This document shows, piece by piece, positions 45,108-56,432 of a DNA stretch of 64,000 nucleotides; position 1 is the first letter of the stretch; the number at the start of each line of letters is the position of its first letter. The position numbers were made by a program, and so were the translations under genes. The notes below the pieces were generated by a model that did no database searches, was not told where the DNA came from, and saw only the letters and a list, made by a program, of their open reading frames with translations. Source of the DNA: Meloidogyne chitwoodi (taxonomy: Eukaryota; Nematoda; Chromadorea; Rhabditida; Meloidogynidae). The DNA is taken from positions 2,790,001 to 2,854,000 of the forward strand of contig JACZZP010000002.1 in the NCBI GenBank assembly GCA_015183035.1, written 5' to 3'.

Positions 45108-45909
45108 TTAGAAAGTATTATCGGAATTAACACGAGAGGTGTTGGAAAATAAAGAATAGCAACTAAGTTTAGGACCGCTCATCACTAATTCTATTGCTTT
45201 TGAACAACCTGCAAGTGAAAAATGTAATGAAGTGTTCTTTCCAGTTTGACAAATTTCGTGACCATAGTCTACTATGGTCTCTGAAAGTTTTTTACAGCTC
45301 GATCGGGGCCATACATGTTTTAGCAGAATATCTATATTATTTAAACAAATATCAGTTGTCGGAAACCATGTTGTTTGACATTCATCAAGTTCTTTAAGAC
45401 ATTTATTTTCTATTGTTTCACCATATATGTTCCATCCTTCTACGCACGAGACTTTGTTAAAAAGTAATACAATCGCCGCTCTGCATAATTTTAGTGCTGG
45501 GTAGGAAATGACGTCCATGAAGATATCACAAATAAGCAAAACAAGATTATCCTCTGTTTTATCGGCACACTTTAAAAGTTATTTTATTATTTCAGAGTTT
45601 GACACTTGCGGTTCGCCTTTGAAGACGACAATTTAGAAAAAATATTATAAAAAAAATATTTAAGTTAAAACTTGTAATATGATATAACCTTTTTTACAAA
45701 TTAATTTTTTTTTCATAATTATAATTTAAAATTTTATTAAACTTTTTGATTTTTTAAATTTCTGCTTAATTTTCGGGCCTCATGTGTTGTATTTGACTTA
45801 CTATTTTGCGCACGGCACGTTTTCCTTCTAATTGAGTATGATGTCGAATTCCTCCTATTTCATACAAGAACAGGCTTAATACTAAATAAAAATTGAAGAA
45901 AAACTTCAT
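45108..45909 (-). CDS. secreted cysteine-rich protein, unrecognised
   Basis: Two exons. The first, from ATG 45907-45909, encodes a signal peptide (FFFNFYLVLSLFLYEIGG) and a short basic stretch ending at a GTAAGT donor. The second, after TTTTAAAG, starts CADKTEDNLVLLICDIFMDV and continues with regularly spaced cysteines (LKLCRAAIVLLF, SCVEGWNIYG, NKCLKELDECQTTW, DICLNNID, SSCKKLSETIVDYGHEIC, AGCSKAIEL, LSCYSLF), stop at 45108. With about eleven cysteines in helix-like spacing it resembles small secreted nematode proteins of the DUF19 kind in general layout, but I cannot confirm that family. It is unrelated in sequence to the pair at 11-13 kb. Confidence 0.65.
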
Positions 45910-47427
45910 TTTCAAATTGGAATAATTAATAATTATTATATCTATTGGCCAACTATAATTTAAACTAAAAAATTAATGTTTAAACATAAAAGTTTAGGTT
46001 AGAAAAACCAGATTATGGCTTAATTTGATTTAGATAAAGAAAATATTTTACATAATTTTGGTAAAAAAGAAATTTTTTAACTAAGAATTATTTAATTACT
46101 ACTGTCCAATAATTAGGTCAAGAACATTTATAATTTATTTATTATATACTACATATTCTAAGTTATTTAAATATGCAAAACTAAATAAAAGTTAAAATAA
46201 GAGAGAAGAAAGTTGATAAATTCCATTAATTACATATAATTATATTATATACCTAACATAAATAAATATATAGTAGAATGAAGTAAAACCTGTCTTATTT
46301 TCAAAGTACTAAATTCTGAAATATTTTATACACATGGAGAGCAAAATAAGTGCGGAAATAAAAAATCAGAACTTAGATTTGATCATAAGTCAAGATTTTG
46401 ACTTAAAAAATTTAGGAATACTTAAACAAGTTGAGAATTTAATTTTATTTAATTAATTTATAAAATATAAGTAAAAAATATAAATTTATATGTTTAAAGT
46501 GATTTTTTATCTTCTTTTATACAAATAATCCAATGTAATAAATTTATAGTTGCCCAGTTTAATATCAAAATTTTAATGTCAAAATAATTTAATAATAATT
46601 TTTAAACAATTTTATGAAATGCCACAGTAATTTACTCATCAAATTCATAAAAAGACAAAAAATTTGTCACTTTAAAATAAAATATTTAAACATTTTTGAT
46701 TAGTAAAATAAAATGTCATAGAAAAATTTAAAATGAATAAGTTTTTAAAAAAATGTTTTTATTCAACATTCTATTTAAAATGATAAATAAAAATATTATA
46801 AAATATTGCAACATTTTTTTAATAAAAATTCCAATTAGCGTTGGATATACTTTATAATAGTAACCAGTGTTCTCCTGACCGGGTTTCGGTCATGATCAAA
46901 AGTGACCTGACCTGACCTGACCGGGCTCTCTGGTCAGGTCATTTTTTTGACTTAAAGTCCGGTCAATTCAGATCAGATTTTTTGACCGCAAAAAGGCCGG
47001 TCAGGAGAATACTAAGTAACATGTGTAATAAATTCGTCCTTAACAATATTATCGAATAAAAAAGTTCCTCTTTCATCTTCGAAATATGAATTGATCTTTA
47101 AATAAAATATTAATTAAAAAATGAATATTTAAAATTGAAATAATTCTGATATGGACCTCAAAACTTGACTCAGAACTTGGCCTCAGAAAACCGAACAATC
47201 TACTTCAGAGAAGCGAAATAATTCCTTGCAAAAAATTATTTTATTTTATATACTTTAAATAAAATACATACAAGTGAGATCAAAATTTAATTACATGAAA
47301 ACATGATAAAAAAAGAAGAAAAAGATATTAAAATATGAAAAAAAACTAGCAGTCTAACAATAGCATGTCAAGTTAAATAAAACGTAAATAATTCGCGACT
47401 AAACAAGAATAAAAATTTTCCAGTGTT
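45910..47427. other. intergenic AT-rich region with one small MITE
   Basis: Very AT-rich; apart from the 148-bp element listed separately I see no gene or RNA signal. Confidence 0.5.
46866..47013. mobile_element. short hAT-like MITE
   Basis: A 148-bp GC-rich island with terminal inverted repeats AGTGTTCTCCTGACCGG and AGTATTCTCCTGACCGG (right end, reverse-complemented) and internal CCTGA/GGTCA repeats (GTGACCTGACCTGACCTGAC). Flanks TAGTAACC and AAGTAACA match at 6 of 8 positions, fitting an aged 8-bp target duplication. No coding capacity. Confidence 0.65.
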
Positions 47428-50400
47428 TTACTCTATACTTAATCCTGCACGTTTTAAAATAGAGACACAGTCAACAGAACCATTTAATTGAGCATGCCAA
47501 AGCGCTGAACGCCCTTGATCATCAAGTGCATTGATACAAGCATTGTACTTGAAAAATGAAAAAAATATAAACGAAATTTTGAACTTTTTCCATTTAGATA
47601 TATTTTAAAAATTTTCTAATATACCCAAATAAGAAGTTGTAAAATTTCTGGAGCTCCAATTCCACAGGCTAAATGTATAGCTGTTCTTTTATCATTATTT
47701 CCTCCAATTGGGGTATTAATATCATTCTGAAGGACTCAAATATTAATAAAAAAATAAAAAAAAAACCTTATCCAATCTTGGTAAAATAGACGATAAATTT
47801 ACAACATTTCGAGAAAGTACAGCATCTACAAGCTGTTCAATGGGTGTTCTATCAGTTGACAATGGTGGAAGAAATGCTTTTTCAACATATTTCATTTGAA
47901 TCCATTTTTCTTTTTGTTCTCTGCTGTGAATTTTTTAAATTATTAAAGTAATTTACAATTTTTTTACCTTGATATATCATTAATTGAAGTTGGTGAAACA
48001 TTATATTCCCAAATTTGTTTCGCTAGTGTATTTCCAATCGATTGCATTACGACAATATGCTCAAACCTATTTACAAAATTTCAATTATAATAATTTAATC
48101 AATCCATTTATGCATCCCAGGGATAAAAAATGTCAAAAAATTCTATACATGTAAAATAAAAGTTCAATTCATTAATTAAAGCTTACGGCCAATCATCAAG
48201 TTCCAGTGATCTAACTCTGCTAATATGTGAACCCAACTTCCTATGAATTCCTGAACATTCAATGCAAATAAGTATTCCCAAATTTATTGATGCCCAATCC
48301 GGATGAAATGAATTGCAATCAGCACATTTATCATTTCCATCAATTTGCCGTAATGCCTGGATCTCAGCTCTTCGATTTTCAGCTTTAATTGCACTATCTT
48401 TTGTTGAAATATCACATTTATTTTTGCCATTTCTTTGATCTACATAATTTAGAAAATTTGTAACAAAACAATTTTCAATAAAAACCTGTTAATTGCTGCT
48501 GATCTTTTAATGAAAGTTTTTGTTGTAAGCATCTTTCTATTTCACGTTCAATAAAGGAAACCCATGTATCACGTTCTTCAACAGATGAAGCACTAAATTC
48601 CCAACTTTTTTGATCACATGTAACAATTTCAAATTCACAGCATTCCTCGTCTAAAAATTAAAATACTTAATGTTAATTCATAATAAAAATCACAACCTTC
48701 ATCATTTTTTAAACCACTTCCAAGTCTTTTAGCTCTCTTCTTTTTTTCTTTATGATTTTCCTTCTTTTCAACAAATTTATCTTTATCAAAGCCACCGCCA
48801 ATCAAAACACTTGAGCTTGTTGAAGTAACCATTCCACCAAAGTTTTCAATATTTTCCGCACCATCTGTTATTCCCTCAGAATTTTCACCAGTTGGTGATT
48901 TAAGATTATCCTTAAAAAACGAAATATGTTTTATAAATTTAAAAAATATTTAAAACCTCAACTTCGTACGGAAATATTGAACTGCTAGGTATTTGCCGGT
49001 TATTATTTATTTGTTGCCTGTTAATCTCTTGAGGTAGTAGAGAATTACGATTTCCTCCTTTTTGTTTATGTCTATCAGAAGTGCGAACAGTTGCAAGACC
49101 CAAATAAATCTCTTTACCACGAGAATCTTTTTCCATATATTCCTACAGATAAATTCAAATAAGTTTAAAATAAAAATAAAAAAACCTTCAAATTTTGATG
49201 ATAACAAATTCGCCCATCAGAATATAGGCAAACATATTTTTTCTTCCATTCTTTGTTTAATCCATTTTTTGAACGTTTGTACAATTGTCCTTGTTTTAAT
49301 GGAATTGCTCTTCCAATTCCCAAATTTAGTTCAGCAGAAATTTCTTTTTTCCTTTCTTCAGATGAAGGAGCATGTTCTTTTCGCTAAATTTAAAATTGAC
49401 TGAAAATAAACAACTTTGTTGGCTTATGATAGTATAAAAGCCAGTCTAACAGTTAGTCAAGGGGGCACATACTATAGATGGCCTAGTCCCTGTCCTCCGT
49501 CATCAGCACCAGACCAGTGACCGATGCCTTCTTTCGTTAGCATTGTTACTATCTACTTTTATGATAAAGCACTGTCGCTAGCCTTATTGTTATTCTACGA
49601 TACAACAAACTTAAAACTCACAAAAATATTGGATATCCTTTTGCTTTTTCTTTCAATTTTTGGTGTACTTCCAGGTGTCGGATTTGCTACTAATCCATTA
49701 TTAACAGCCAAAGTGCATGATGATGCGGCAGAGAGAGTTTGAGGAAGTTGATTATTAGATTGTTGAATAATAATTTGCTCATTTTCAAGTCGAGAAGTTG
49801 GAGAATGTGAACCATTTGGATCACTACATGGACGATGATGGAAATAATTTTGTTGGAACATATTAGAGAAAGAACGGGTATAAGGTGTAGCATTTAATGC
49901 TAGAAAAGAAAAAAATTATTTTTATTATAATTAGATTATGAATGAAAACTGTTCAATCATAAACTTACGATTAACAGGTATTTGACAATGTGAAGAATCA
50001 ACTAGGCTACAATGGCTAAAGGCAGGAAAAATGCTTTGTTCTTGTTGTTTAAAACAATTATTGTAACGCTGTTGATCATTTGGGATAAATCCTAAACATT
50101 ACAGATATTTTTGAAGAAAATAATCACTTACTCTTATCACAACGGTCATGTTCAGTTAAAGAAAATGAATCAAAATTAATAGGGGGTTCTGCGACGAAAG
50201 AATATTGTTGGTTATTTTGAATGTTGTTAAGTGGCAAGTAACAATACTGTTTGCTAGAAATTTCTTCATATCGAGGAGGACGATCTAATTGAAAGATGTT
50301 GCTATTATGGGAGGAATAAGATGAAAAGGAAGGAGTTGCGTTGTTAATTGGCATTACAGATATTGAGCTAAAAACAAGCAAATTTTGAAATTAAAGAAAA

Positions 50401-51570
50401 ATATTTTAGACCGGTGAAAAAAAATTTAAAAATTAATTTTCCCAAAAAATACATCCCACAAATTTCTGATAAAAAATAAACAAACCGTTGATGACGATAA
50501 TTGTTGGGTGGAATTGGTAGATGGAAAGAAGTAGAAGGCATTGCTTGATCAAAAGGGATAGCATCTTGTATAGAACCAACATTTGTTTGCCTAGAAAAGG
50601 AAGAACAACATTTGGAACTCATGTGTCGAACAATAAAGTTACAAACTAAAAGAAAATATAAAAATAACTTAAAATTTAATACCATTGTTAAACATTCTAT
50701 GAACATTATTTCCATCTAAGCATTCGAAATATCCGCACATTTTGCGCATTTTTGCAGTTCGATATGCTTCATCCTCACTAACCGTACGTTGAAAATTCAT
50801 TTTGGCCATATTCTATAGAAAAATTTTTTAATGTAAGTATATTAATAAAAAATCCAATTTTAAGTGATTAACTGGAATGCTGGGAAACCCGAAGGTAAAA
50901 ATTGGTTATGAGACATTAAATTAAACTTGAAAATTTACACACTTTCATTCCAACAAGAAATATCGGAACATTATCAATTTGTAAGGAACGATGTTTGTCT
51001 ACCAAGTCTAACAAATCTAAGGCATCTTGTAAACTTTTACGATTTTCAAGAGCAAAAACAATCACAAGAGCATCTAACCATTTGGCAAACTAAAAAAACA
51101 ACAAATAAAAAAAGAATTAATAATTAAAACCTGAAAATTTGGTTCACGAGAACCTTCATCTCGAATCAATAAAAGATAACTTTGTCCCCCAACGTCAACT
51201 TCTTTTTTAAATCGGCCTCCTTCTGGAGCATCATCCCAATTCCAATTTCGAGTTAGAAAATGATGAATCAAAGAATTCTTGCAGCTTCCCTCAGAACCAA
51301 TAACTCCCTTAATAAGAAGGATGAATCATTAAATTAAAAATGTCATACAAGGTTAATTCCATTAATTTCTTTTCCAAGTGTCCACTCTTGGCTGTTGACA
51401 AAAGCATCTTCAATATGTACAAGTTGCTGCCTGATAAGATCACCAACATGTTTATTTTCAATTTTTTCAATTAAATCATAAATTCGATAGATACATGGAT
51501 GAACAGATTCAAAACGTTGGATTTCTTCATTTATCTGAACACCATTTTTATCAGAATTTTGGTGTTTCAT
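47428..51570 (-). CDS. cnt-2: AGAP / centaurin-gamma ArfGAP
   Basis: Starts at ATG 51568-51570. Order of domains: a leader ([20 protein letters not shown]), a GTPase-like domain ([46 protein letters not shown]), a long Ser/Asn/Gln-rich linker, a split PH domain ([20 protein letters not shown], then [20 protein letters not shown]), an ArfGAP zinc finger (CADC-x16[20 protein letters not shown], with CX2CX16CX2C and the catalytic Arg), and ankyrin repeats ([40 protein letters not shown]), stop 47428. This order is unique to AGAPs, which switch off Arf GTPases in endosomal traffic and receptor signalling. The P-loop lacks the usual GK(S/T). The intron at about 49.4-49.6 kb holds a GC-richer unassigned insert. 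Confidence 0.93.
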
Positions 51571-52208
51571 ATAAAAATAGATCTAAAAAAATTTTAAAAA
51601 TGAATAATAGCCAAAAAAATAGAAAATGTAAAAAGGTTATGTTGATTATTCAGAAAAAACGACACAATTTCGTTAAGAGGAAAAACAGGAAAACATGGGA
51701 CACGCCCGACTGTGCCGACCGCAAGTAGTCTCTAGTTCCACTTTATCTCTAATTCTCTTTGTTTAACATGCTATTGCGCGTCCAAACGGCCCGCGTATAG
51801 TCGGGCTGTACACGGTAAATCCAAGTATATTTAGAAAGTTCGTCATTTTCAGACTCTATTGTTCTCTCTCAAAATATAAAATTTTAAAGTGAGAGAAAGT
51901 TAATAAAATTTAAAGAGACATGCCAGTTTTTAGAAAACACACTGGTTAGTCGCGGCCCAAATAAATGATTTGCTAGAAAACTGAAAATTTGATAAAATTT
52001 TGTGTATGTACATTAAAAACATACGCCCATTTCGCGAAATTCTTCACCTAGTTTCGTGCTTAATTCTGCGAAATTCTGTTCTGCGCCCAATTTAACAATT
52101 TTCTCTAATTTGTATGATCTAAAAATTATTTTTTTTAATTTACGTTGAAAAAGTTGTTTTTTCGTTCCCTATACAATACCTATTTTTAGTTTCAGCCTTT
52201 ATAACAAT
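51571..52208. other. intergenic region between divergent genes, with an inverted repeat
   Basis: Upstream of the AGAP gene (minus) and TMEM256 (plus). A GC-richer island at about 51695-51815 carries GCCCGACTGTGC and the inverted TATAGTCGGGC about 100 bp apart, possibly a small MITE. AGTTTCAG 12 bp upstream of the TMEM256 ATG is a candidate trans-splice acceptor. Confidence 0.5.
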
Positions 52209-52800
52209 ATGACTGATGTATTTGATCAATTTCTGCAATTTGGATATGAATATCAAAAGTTATGTGCTTCAACACTTTATAATGTTTATGCATCAATATT
52301 GGGAACAAATGTTGATAATCGAATCATGACGACTAAAGGAGGCAAGTCTTATAAAGTATCAAACGAAGAGCGGCTGACATTTTTTGAGCATAAATGCGGA
52401 TCTACAAGTTATGTTAAATTAGCTGGAATTTCTGGAGCTGCTGCTGTTGCTTTGGCGGCTTATGGAGCACATTTTGGTTTAATTTTAACTCTTAACTCTT
52501 TGGATTTATTTTTAAAAGACCAAATTATTTTTAGTGGCAGACAACCCAAATTTAAGCGCAGAGCGTAAGCGTTCTATGGAACAAGCAAATAAACACCATT
52601 TTCTTAATACAATTGGAATTGTTCTTTCGTCGGTGGCGTCTCGTCATCCAGCAATTACTTCGACGCTTTTTGCTTTGGGTGCATTATTGTTTTGTGGACC
52701 AAGCTACGCTTATGCAATTAAGGCAGACAAAACCTTTCGTGCAATTACACCACTTGGAGGAGTTCTTTCAATGTTTGCTTGGCTCAGTTTTATTCTTTGA
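52209..52800 (+). CDS. TMEM256 / DUF423 family membrane protein
   Basis: Two exons (52209-52476, 52535-52800) encode about 177 residues. After a leader of about 75 residues the DUF423 fold begins: YVKLAGISGAAAVALAAYGA (TM1 with the typical AxAYGAH), then SMEQANKHHFLNTIGIVLSS (the E-x-A-N-K-x-H-F signature), HPAITSTLFALGALLFCGPS and ITPLGGVLSMFAWLSF. Four TM segments are expected. Family members occur from bacteria (YgdD) to human TMEM256, and their function is not established. The leader (FDQFLQFGYEYQKLCASTLY) is longer than in bacteria, as in animal members. The REXO5-like gene starts 196 bp downstream on the same strand, so co-transcription is possible. Confidence 0.9.
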
Positions 52801-52996
52801 GTTAATTTTTAAAGACATTTTTTCACTGAATCTATGTTCCATACTACGAACTTTTTTTATTTCATGTCTCATCATTTGTATAAGCTAGTAAACTATAAAT
52901 TTATTCTTCTTTTTTCCTATTATGACGTTTTTAACTATTTTGATTTTTAAAAATTTAGTTTTATAATTTCATTATATTAATGATTTCAATACTTTT

Positions 52997-55493
52997 ATGA
53001 AAATTTATGCAAATAAACAAGATAAACGTGCCATGAACAGAATACGCAAACGAAATGCCGAATTGGCACTCCTTTATGGTTCTGATGTCCAATTAAACAG
53101 TGAGCTTGATAATGTGAAGAAACCGAAATTGATGCAAGGAAATGAGCATGAAAACGATGATGGTTTATTTAATTTTATATTGATTTATTTTTAAATAATT
53201 AAGCTTCCATTCCTGGTACTAGCGAGCACGTCGATTTACCTGCGTATGCTCGTATACTTGGCCAGCAAGTTAAGGAAAAATTTGCTGATCGTGAACTGAA
53301 GAGAGGATTTAATGTAGAACCTGTAATACAACTGTACAAGTTACAGGGGCGTACTTTAAGTGAGCATGAAATTGCAGCTTTTCTTCATAGAATGATTCTT
53401 GGAGGTAACAACTGTGGAAAAGCTGGATCTGATTGGATAAAGTTTAAAGGAGGGAAGAAGCCTCTTCAACTTGTTTTCATTCGCATTAATACTGATGATC
53501 AAGATATGGTAAGAAATTCCTTTTTAAAATATAATTCTCTTCAAATTGGTAGTTTGTGTTTATAAATAATAATTTTAGGTTAATACGCTCAGTGGGGCTT
53601 CTTTTATGGAAGGATACTTCAAGCATTGGATTAAACTCAAACCTAGTGCGGCAAACAGGACAAAGTTTTGGCAAACAATTTCTACAGTTACTCGATCAAA
53701 ATATGAGATGCTAATACAGAAAATAAAGGTTTTTTTTTCGCTTTTTTGTGTGACTCTTTTCATCTTTTAGATTAATGGTGATCCTCTTCTTCGCATTGAT
53801 TTATCACAACGAAAGGCTCAAATGTTAATGAGTTTAGAACAAATGGCCACTTCAAAATTTCCTTTTCCCACTGATTTTTTTGCCGAACAAGCTTGTACTG
53901 GGCCGAAGATTCGCTCAACACGAAAGATTTATAAACAAGTTACTGAAACTTCTCCTATCTTTATTCTAGATTGTGAAATGTGTCATACATCGGTGCAACA
54001 ACTTGAATTAACTCGAATTTCTGTGGTAATTATTTAAATAATTTTTTCAATTAAAATTAGAAGTTTAGACCAATTTTCAAACTTTTTTAGGTTAATGAAA
54101 ATGGTGAAACTGTTATGGATGAATTGGTAAAGCCTCACAACAAAATTACAAACTATATTACATTTAAAAGTGGAATAACTGAGAAAATTCTTCACAATGT
54201 TTTTGTATGATTTTTTATTATTATTCTATAATATATTTTAGTCTTAATTTTTTAAGACTAGACTAAAGGATATTCAACATAGGCTTTGCACTTTATTACC
54301 TCCAGATGGGATTCTTTGTGGGCACAGTATAGAAAATGATCTCAGGGCGTTACAACTTTCTCATCCGTTAGTTTCTATTTAATTTTTAAATTTATTAAAA
54401 ATTTAGTTATTGTATTGATACTTCACTTCTTTTCAATTTCTCCGGTCGTCTACATATTCGAAGTGGTCTTAAAGCATTGTCAAAAATTTTTTTAAATGAG
54501 GATATACAAGACTCAAATAATGGGCACTGTTCTTTACAAGATGCTTTAGCAACTTGGAAATTATTGAAACTTAAAATTGAAAAAGGGTTAACTTATCATT
54601 TGTTTATTTTTTAATTTTATATTTCTAGTCTTCAATTTGGAAATGTTGCGTTGGGATGGAGATTTGCTGAATGGGCAAAAGAAAATGGTCTTTCAATAAC
54701 TGGAACAAAACTTGAAAGTATTTCTTCAATTAAAAGTGATGATTCGAGAACTGAAGACGATAGTACTCTTGATATTAAAGAGGCTGAATTAAAAGAAGAA
54801 ATTAATACTTCTGATATTTTGTTGAACGATGAAGTAAATGTTAGTGAAACATCTGAAAATGAAGATAAAGTAAAAGAAGAACTCAAAAATGAAGATTGTT
54901 CTAATCAATGTCCATTAGAAGATGTGGTTCCTAATGGATCCTTCAATTTTGAGTATTTTTTAATTTTTTTCATCATTTTATTTTATATTTGTAAGAGAAG
55001 CACTTCGGATAGAAAATGGAATGCAGTTTAGTGCTCCACTCACCGAATTTTTTCATCAATTAAATACTGGAGGAAAGTATGCGAAAAAGATGTTGATTGC
55101 TATGAATGATCCTAATGAATTTTTCAGTGCAAATGACTGGTGGGTTAACTCTAATTTTTCCATTATAAATTGATTAATAATATTTTTAAATTTAGTTGTA
55201 CTCTAATAAATTTTGATCAACAAAAAAACTCTCAAATGCCTCAACCGTCAACTAAAAAGGAAACGTCCAGTTTTTTGTCTGCCTTTGAAAATGTGTCTGC
55301 ACAACTTATTAATTTTGACTACGCTTTTCTTGAGCTTAACTGTCCTAAAGGAATGTCAAAACAAAAATTAGATGAAGAATTCAAGCTCCTTACAAATGGA
55401 GTCTGTAACAACGCTTTTGTTTTATCAATGATCTGTACTAATGGCAACCATGGAAAGGCAATTTTGTATGAACGTGTCCATAGAAAGAAGTAA
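52997..55493 (+). CDS. REXO5/REXO1-like DEDDh RNA exonuclease
   Basis: Basic N-terminus (KRAMNRIRKRNAELALLYGS), then a conserved family region (ILGGNNCGKAGSDWIKFKGG, FMEGYFKHWIKLKPSA, FPFPTDFFAEQACTGPKIRS) and the DEDDh nuclease fold: SPIFILDCEMCHT (D and E), NENGETVMDELVKPHNKITN, ILCGHSIENDLRALQLSHPY (D), IRSGLKALSKIFL and NGHCSLQDALATWKLLKLKI (H-x4-D). All five catalytic residues are present. The C-terminal half has a WRFAEWAKENGLSI segment, an acidic stretch and a final ordered domain (YAFLELNCPKGMSKQKLDEE), which in REXO5-type proteins corresponds to RRM-like domains but is weakly conserved here. Such enzymes trim the 3' ends of snoRNAs and rRNAs in the nucleolus. The last exon ends at 55493. 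Confidence 0.9.
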
Positions 55494-56432
55494 GAAATAT
55501 TTATTAAAAATTATTTTACTAAAAAAATTTTTCGATTAGTTTGAATTTTGATAGGTAGAATAATTCTATCGCTTCTTGTGTTATTCTGAGTCATTAATAA
55601 ATTTTAATTAAAATTTTAATGAGATTCTAATATTAAGGTTTAATTTATTTGAAGAACTAGTGGAAGCGTGCACAACTCAGTAGTGTAGTACATGGGGTGT
55701 AAGAATAGCATAATGTATTTAAAAATTTGGAAAGTTAAAAAAATTTTTGGGTAAAAAAAATTTATGGGTATTGAAAAGCCCTAACGGGCTTTGGGGCGCG
55801 CTTCGCGCGCTGCTAGATTTTTAGAACAAGAAGAGGGGGGGGGTGGTAATTTTTTTCAAATTATCTAAAATAAGTAATAGAATGACGTGTAAAGTTGTTC
55901 TACGTCCTTATTTGTTTAGTAAATTTAATTGTGGGGGAGGAGGATAGGAAGTTAAAACAATGATTTCGTCATTAAAATTTCCATTATTTACTTTATAAAA
56001 TTAGTAATGATGAAACAATTTTTAAATTTCTCTAATGGAATAATATGTGGGTGGAGGTCTTTCGATAAATAAATGTTGAAAATTTTTGTGGAAATTCGTT
56101 TTAATTGAAAACTAAACAGTAAAATATCGTTATGGAAAGTGTGTCCTTCAGAGTCGTTAATAGTTTAAGTTTTTACTTATTGTTAGAGTGACAAAGTATG
56201 AGAAACGTGAGAGAGAGAGAGCCTGTTATTTTGTGATTGCCCCCAATTTTATTATTATTTTAATCAATTTATAGAAAAGTTTTCAAAAATAATGAGCGAA
56301 TCTTTTGTGTTTTTTACTTTAAAATATACATTTTCTTTGTTGATCTCCTCATCCAAAAATGTCCACAGGAAATGAATAATTTATAGGGGATTTATCTTAA
56401 AAATACGAGTTTTAACTATAGCATTATTTCCT
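55494..56432. other. intergenic region with GC-rich hairpins
   Basis: Mostly AT-rich; contains a poly-G run (GGGGGGGGG at about 55837), a short GA microsatellite near 56210 and the paired hairpins listed separately. No exon seen. Confidence 0.5.
55775..55810. repeat. two adjacent GC-rich hairpins
   Basis: AAAGCCC-TAAC-GGGCTTT (55775-55792) is a perfect 7-bp stem with a 4-nt loop. Three bases later GCGCGC-TTC-GCGCGC (55796-55810) is a perfect 6-bp stem with a 3-nt loop. Both stand out sharply from the AT-rich surroundings. They look like a mobile palindromic element or a fragment of a repeat family. Confidence 0.7.

Noticed and set aside
49420..49610. GC-richer insert in an AGAP intron as a small RNA gene
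   Set aside because: No B box, no convincing fold by eye; left as unassigned intron sequence.
54632..54886. Minus-strand Ser/Phe-rich ORF
   Set aside because: Antisense of the acidic segment of the REXO5-like gene.
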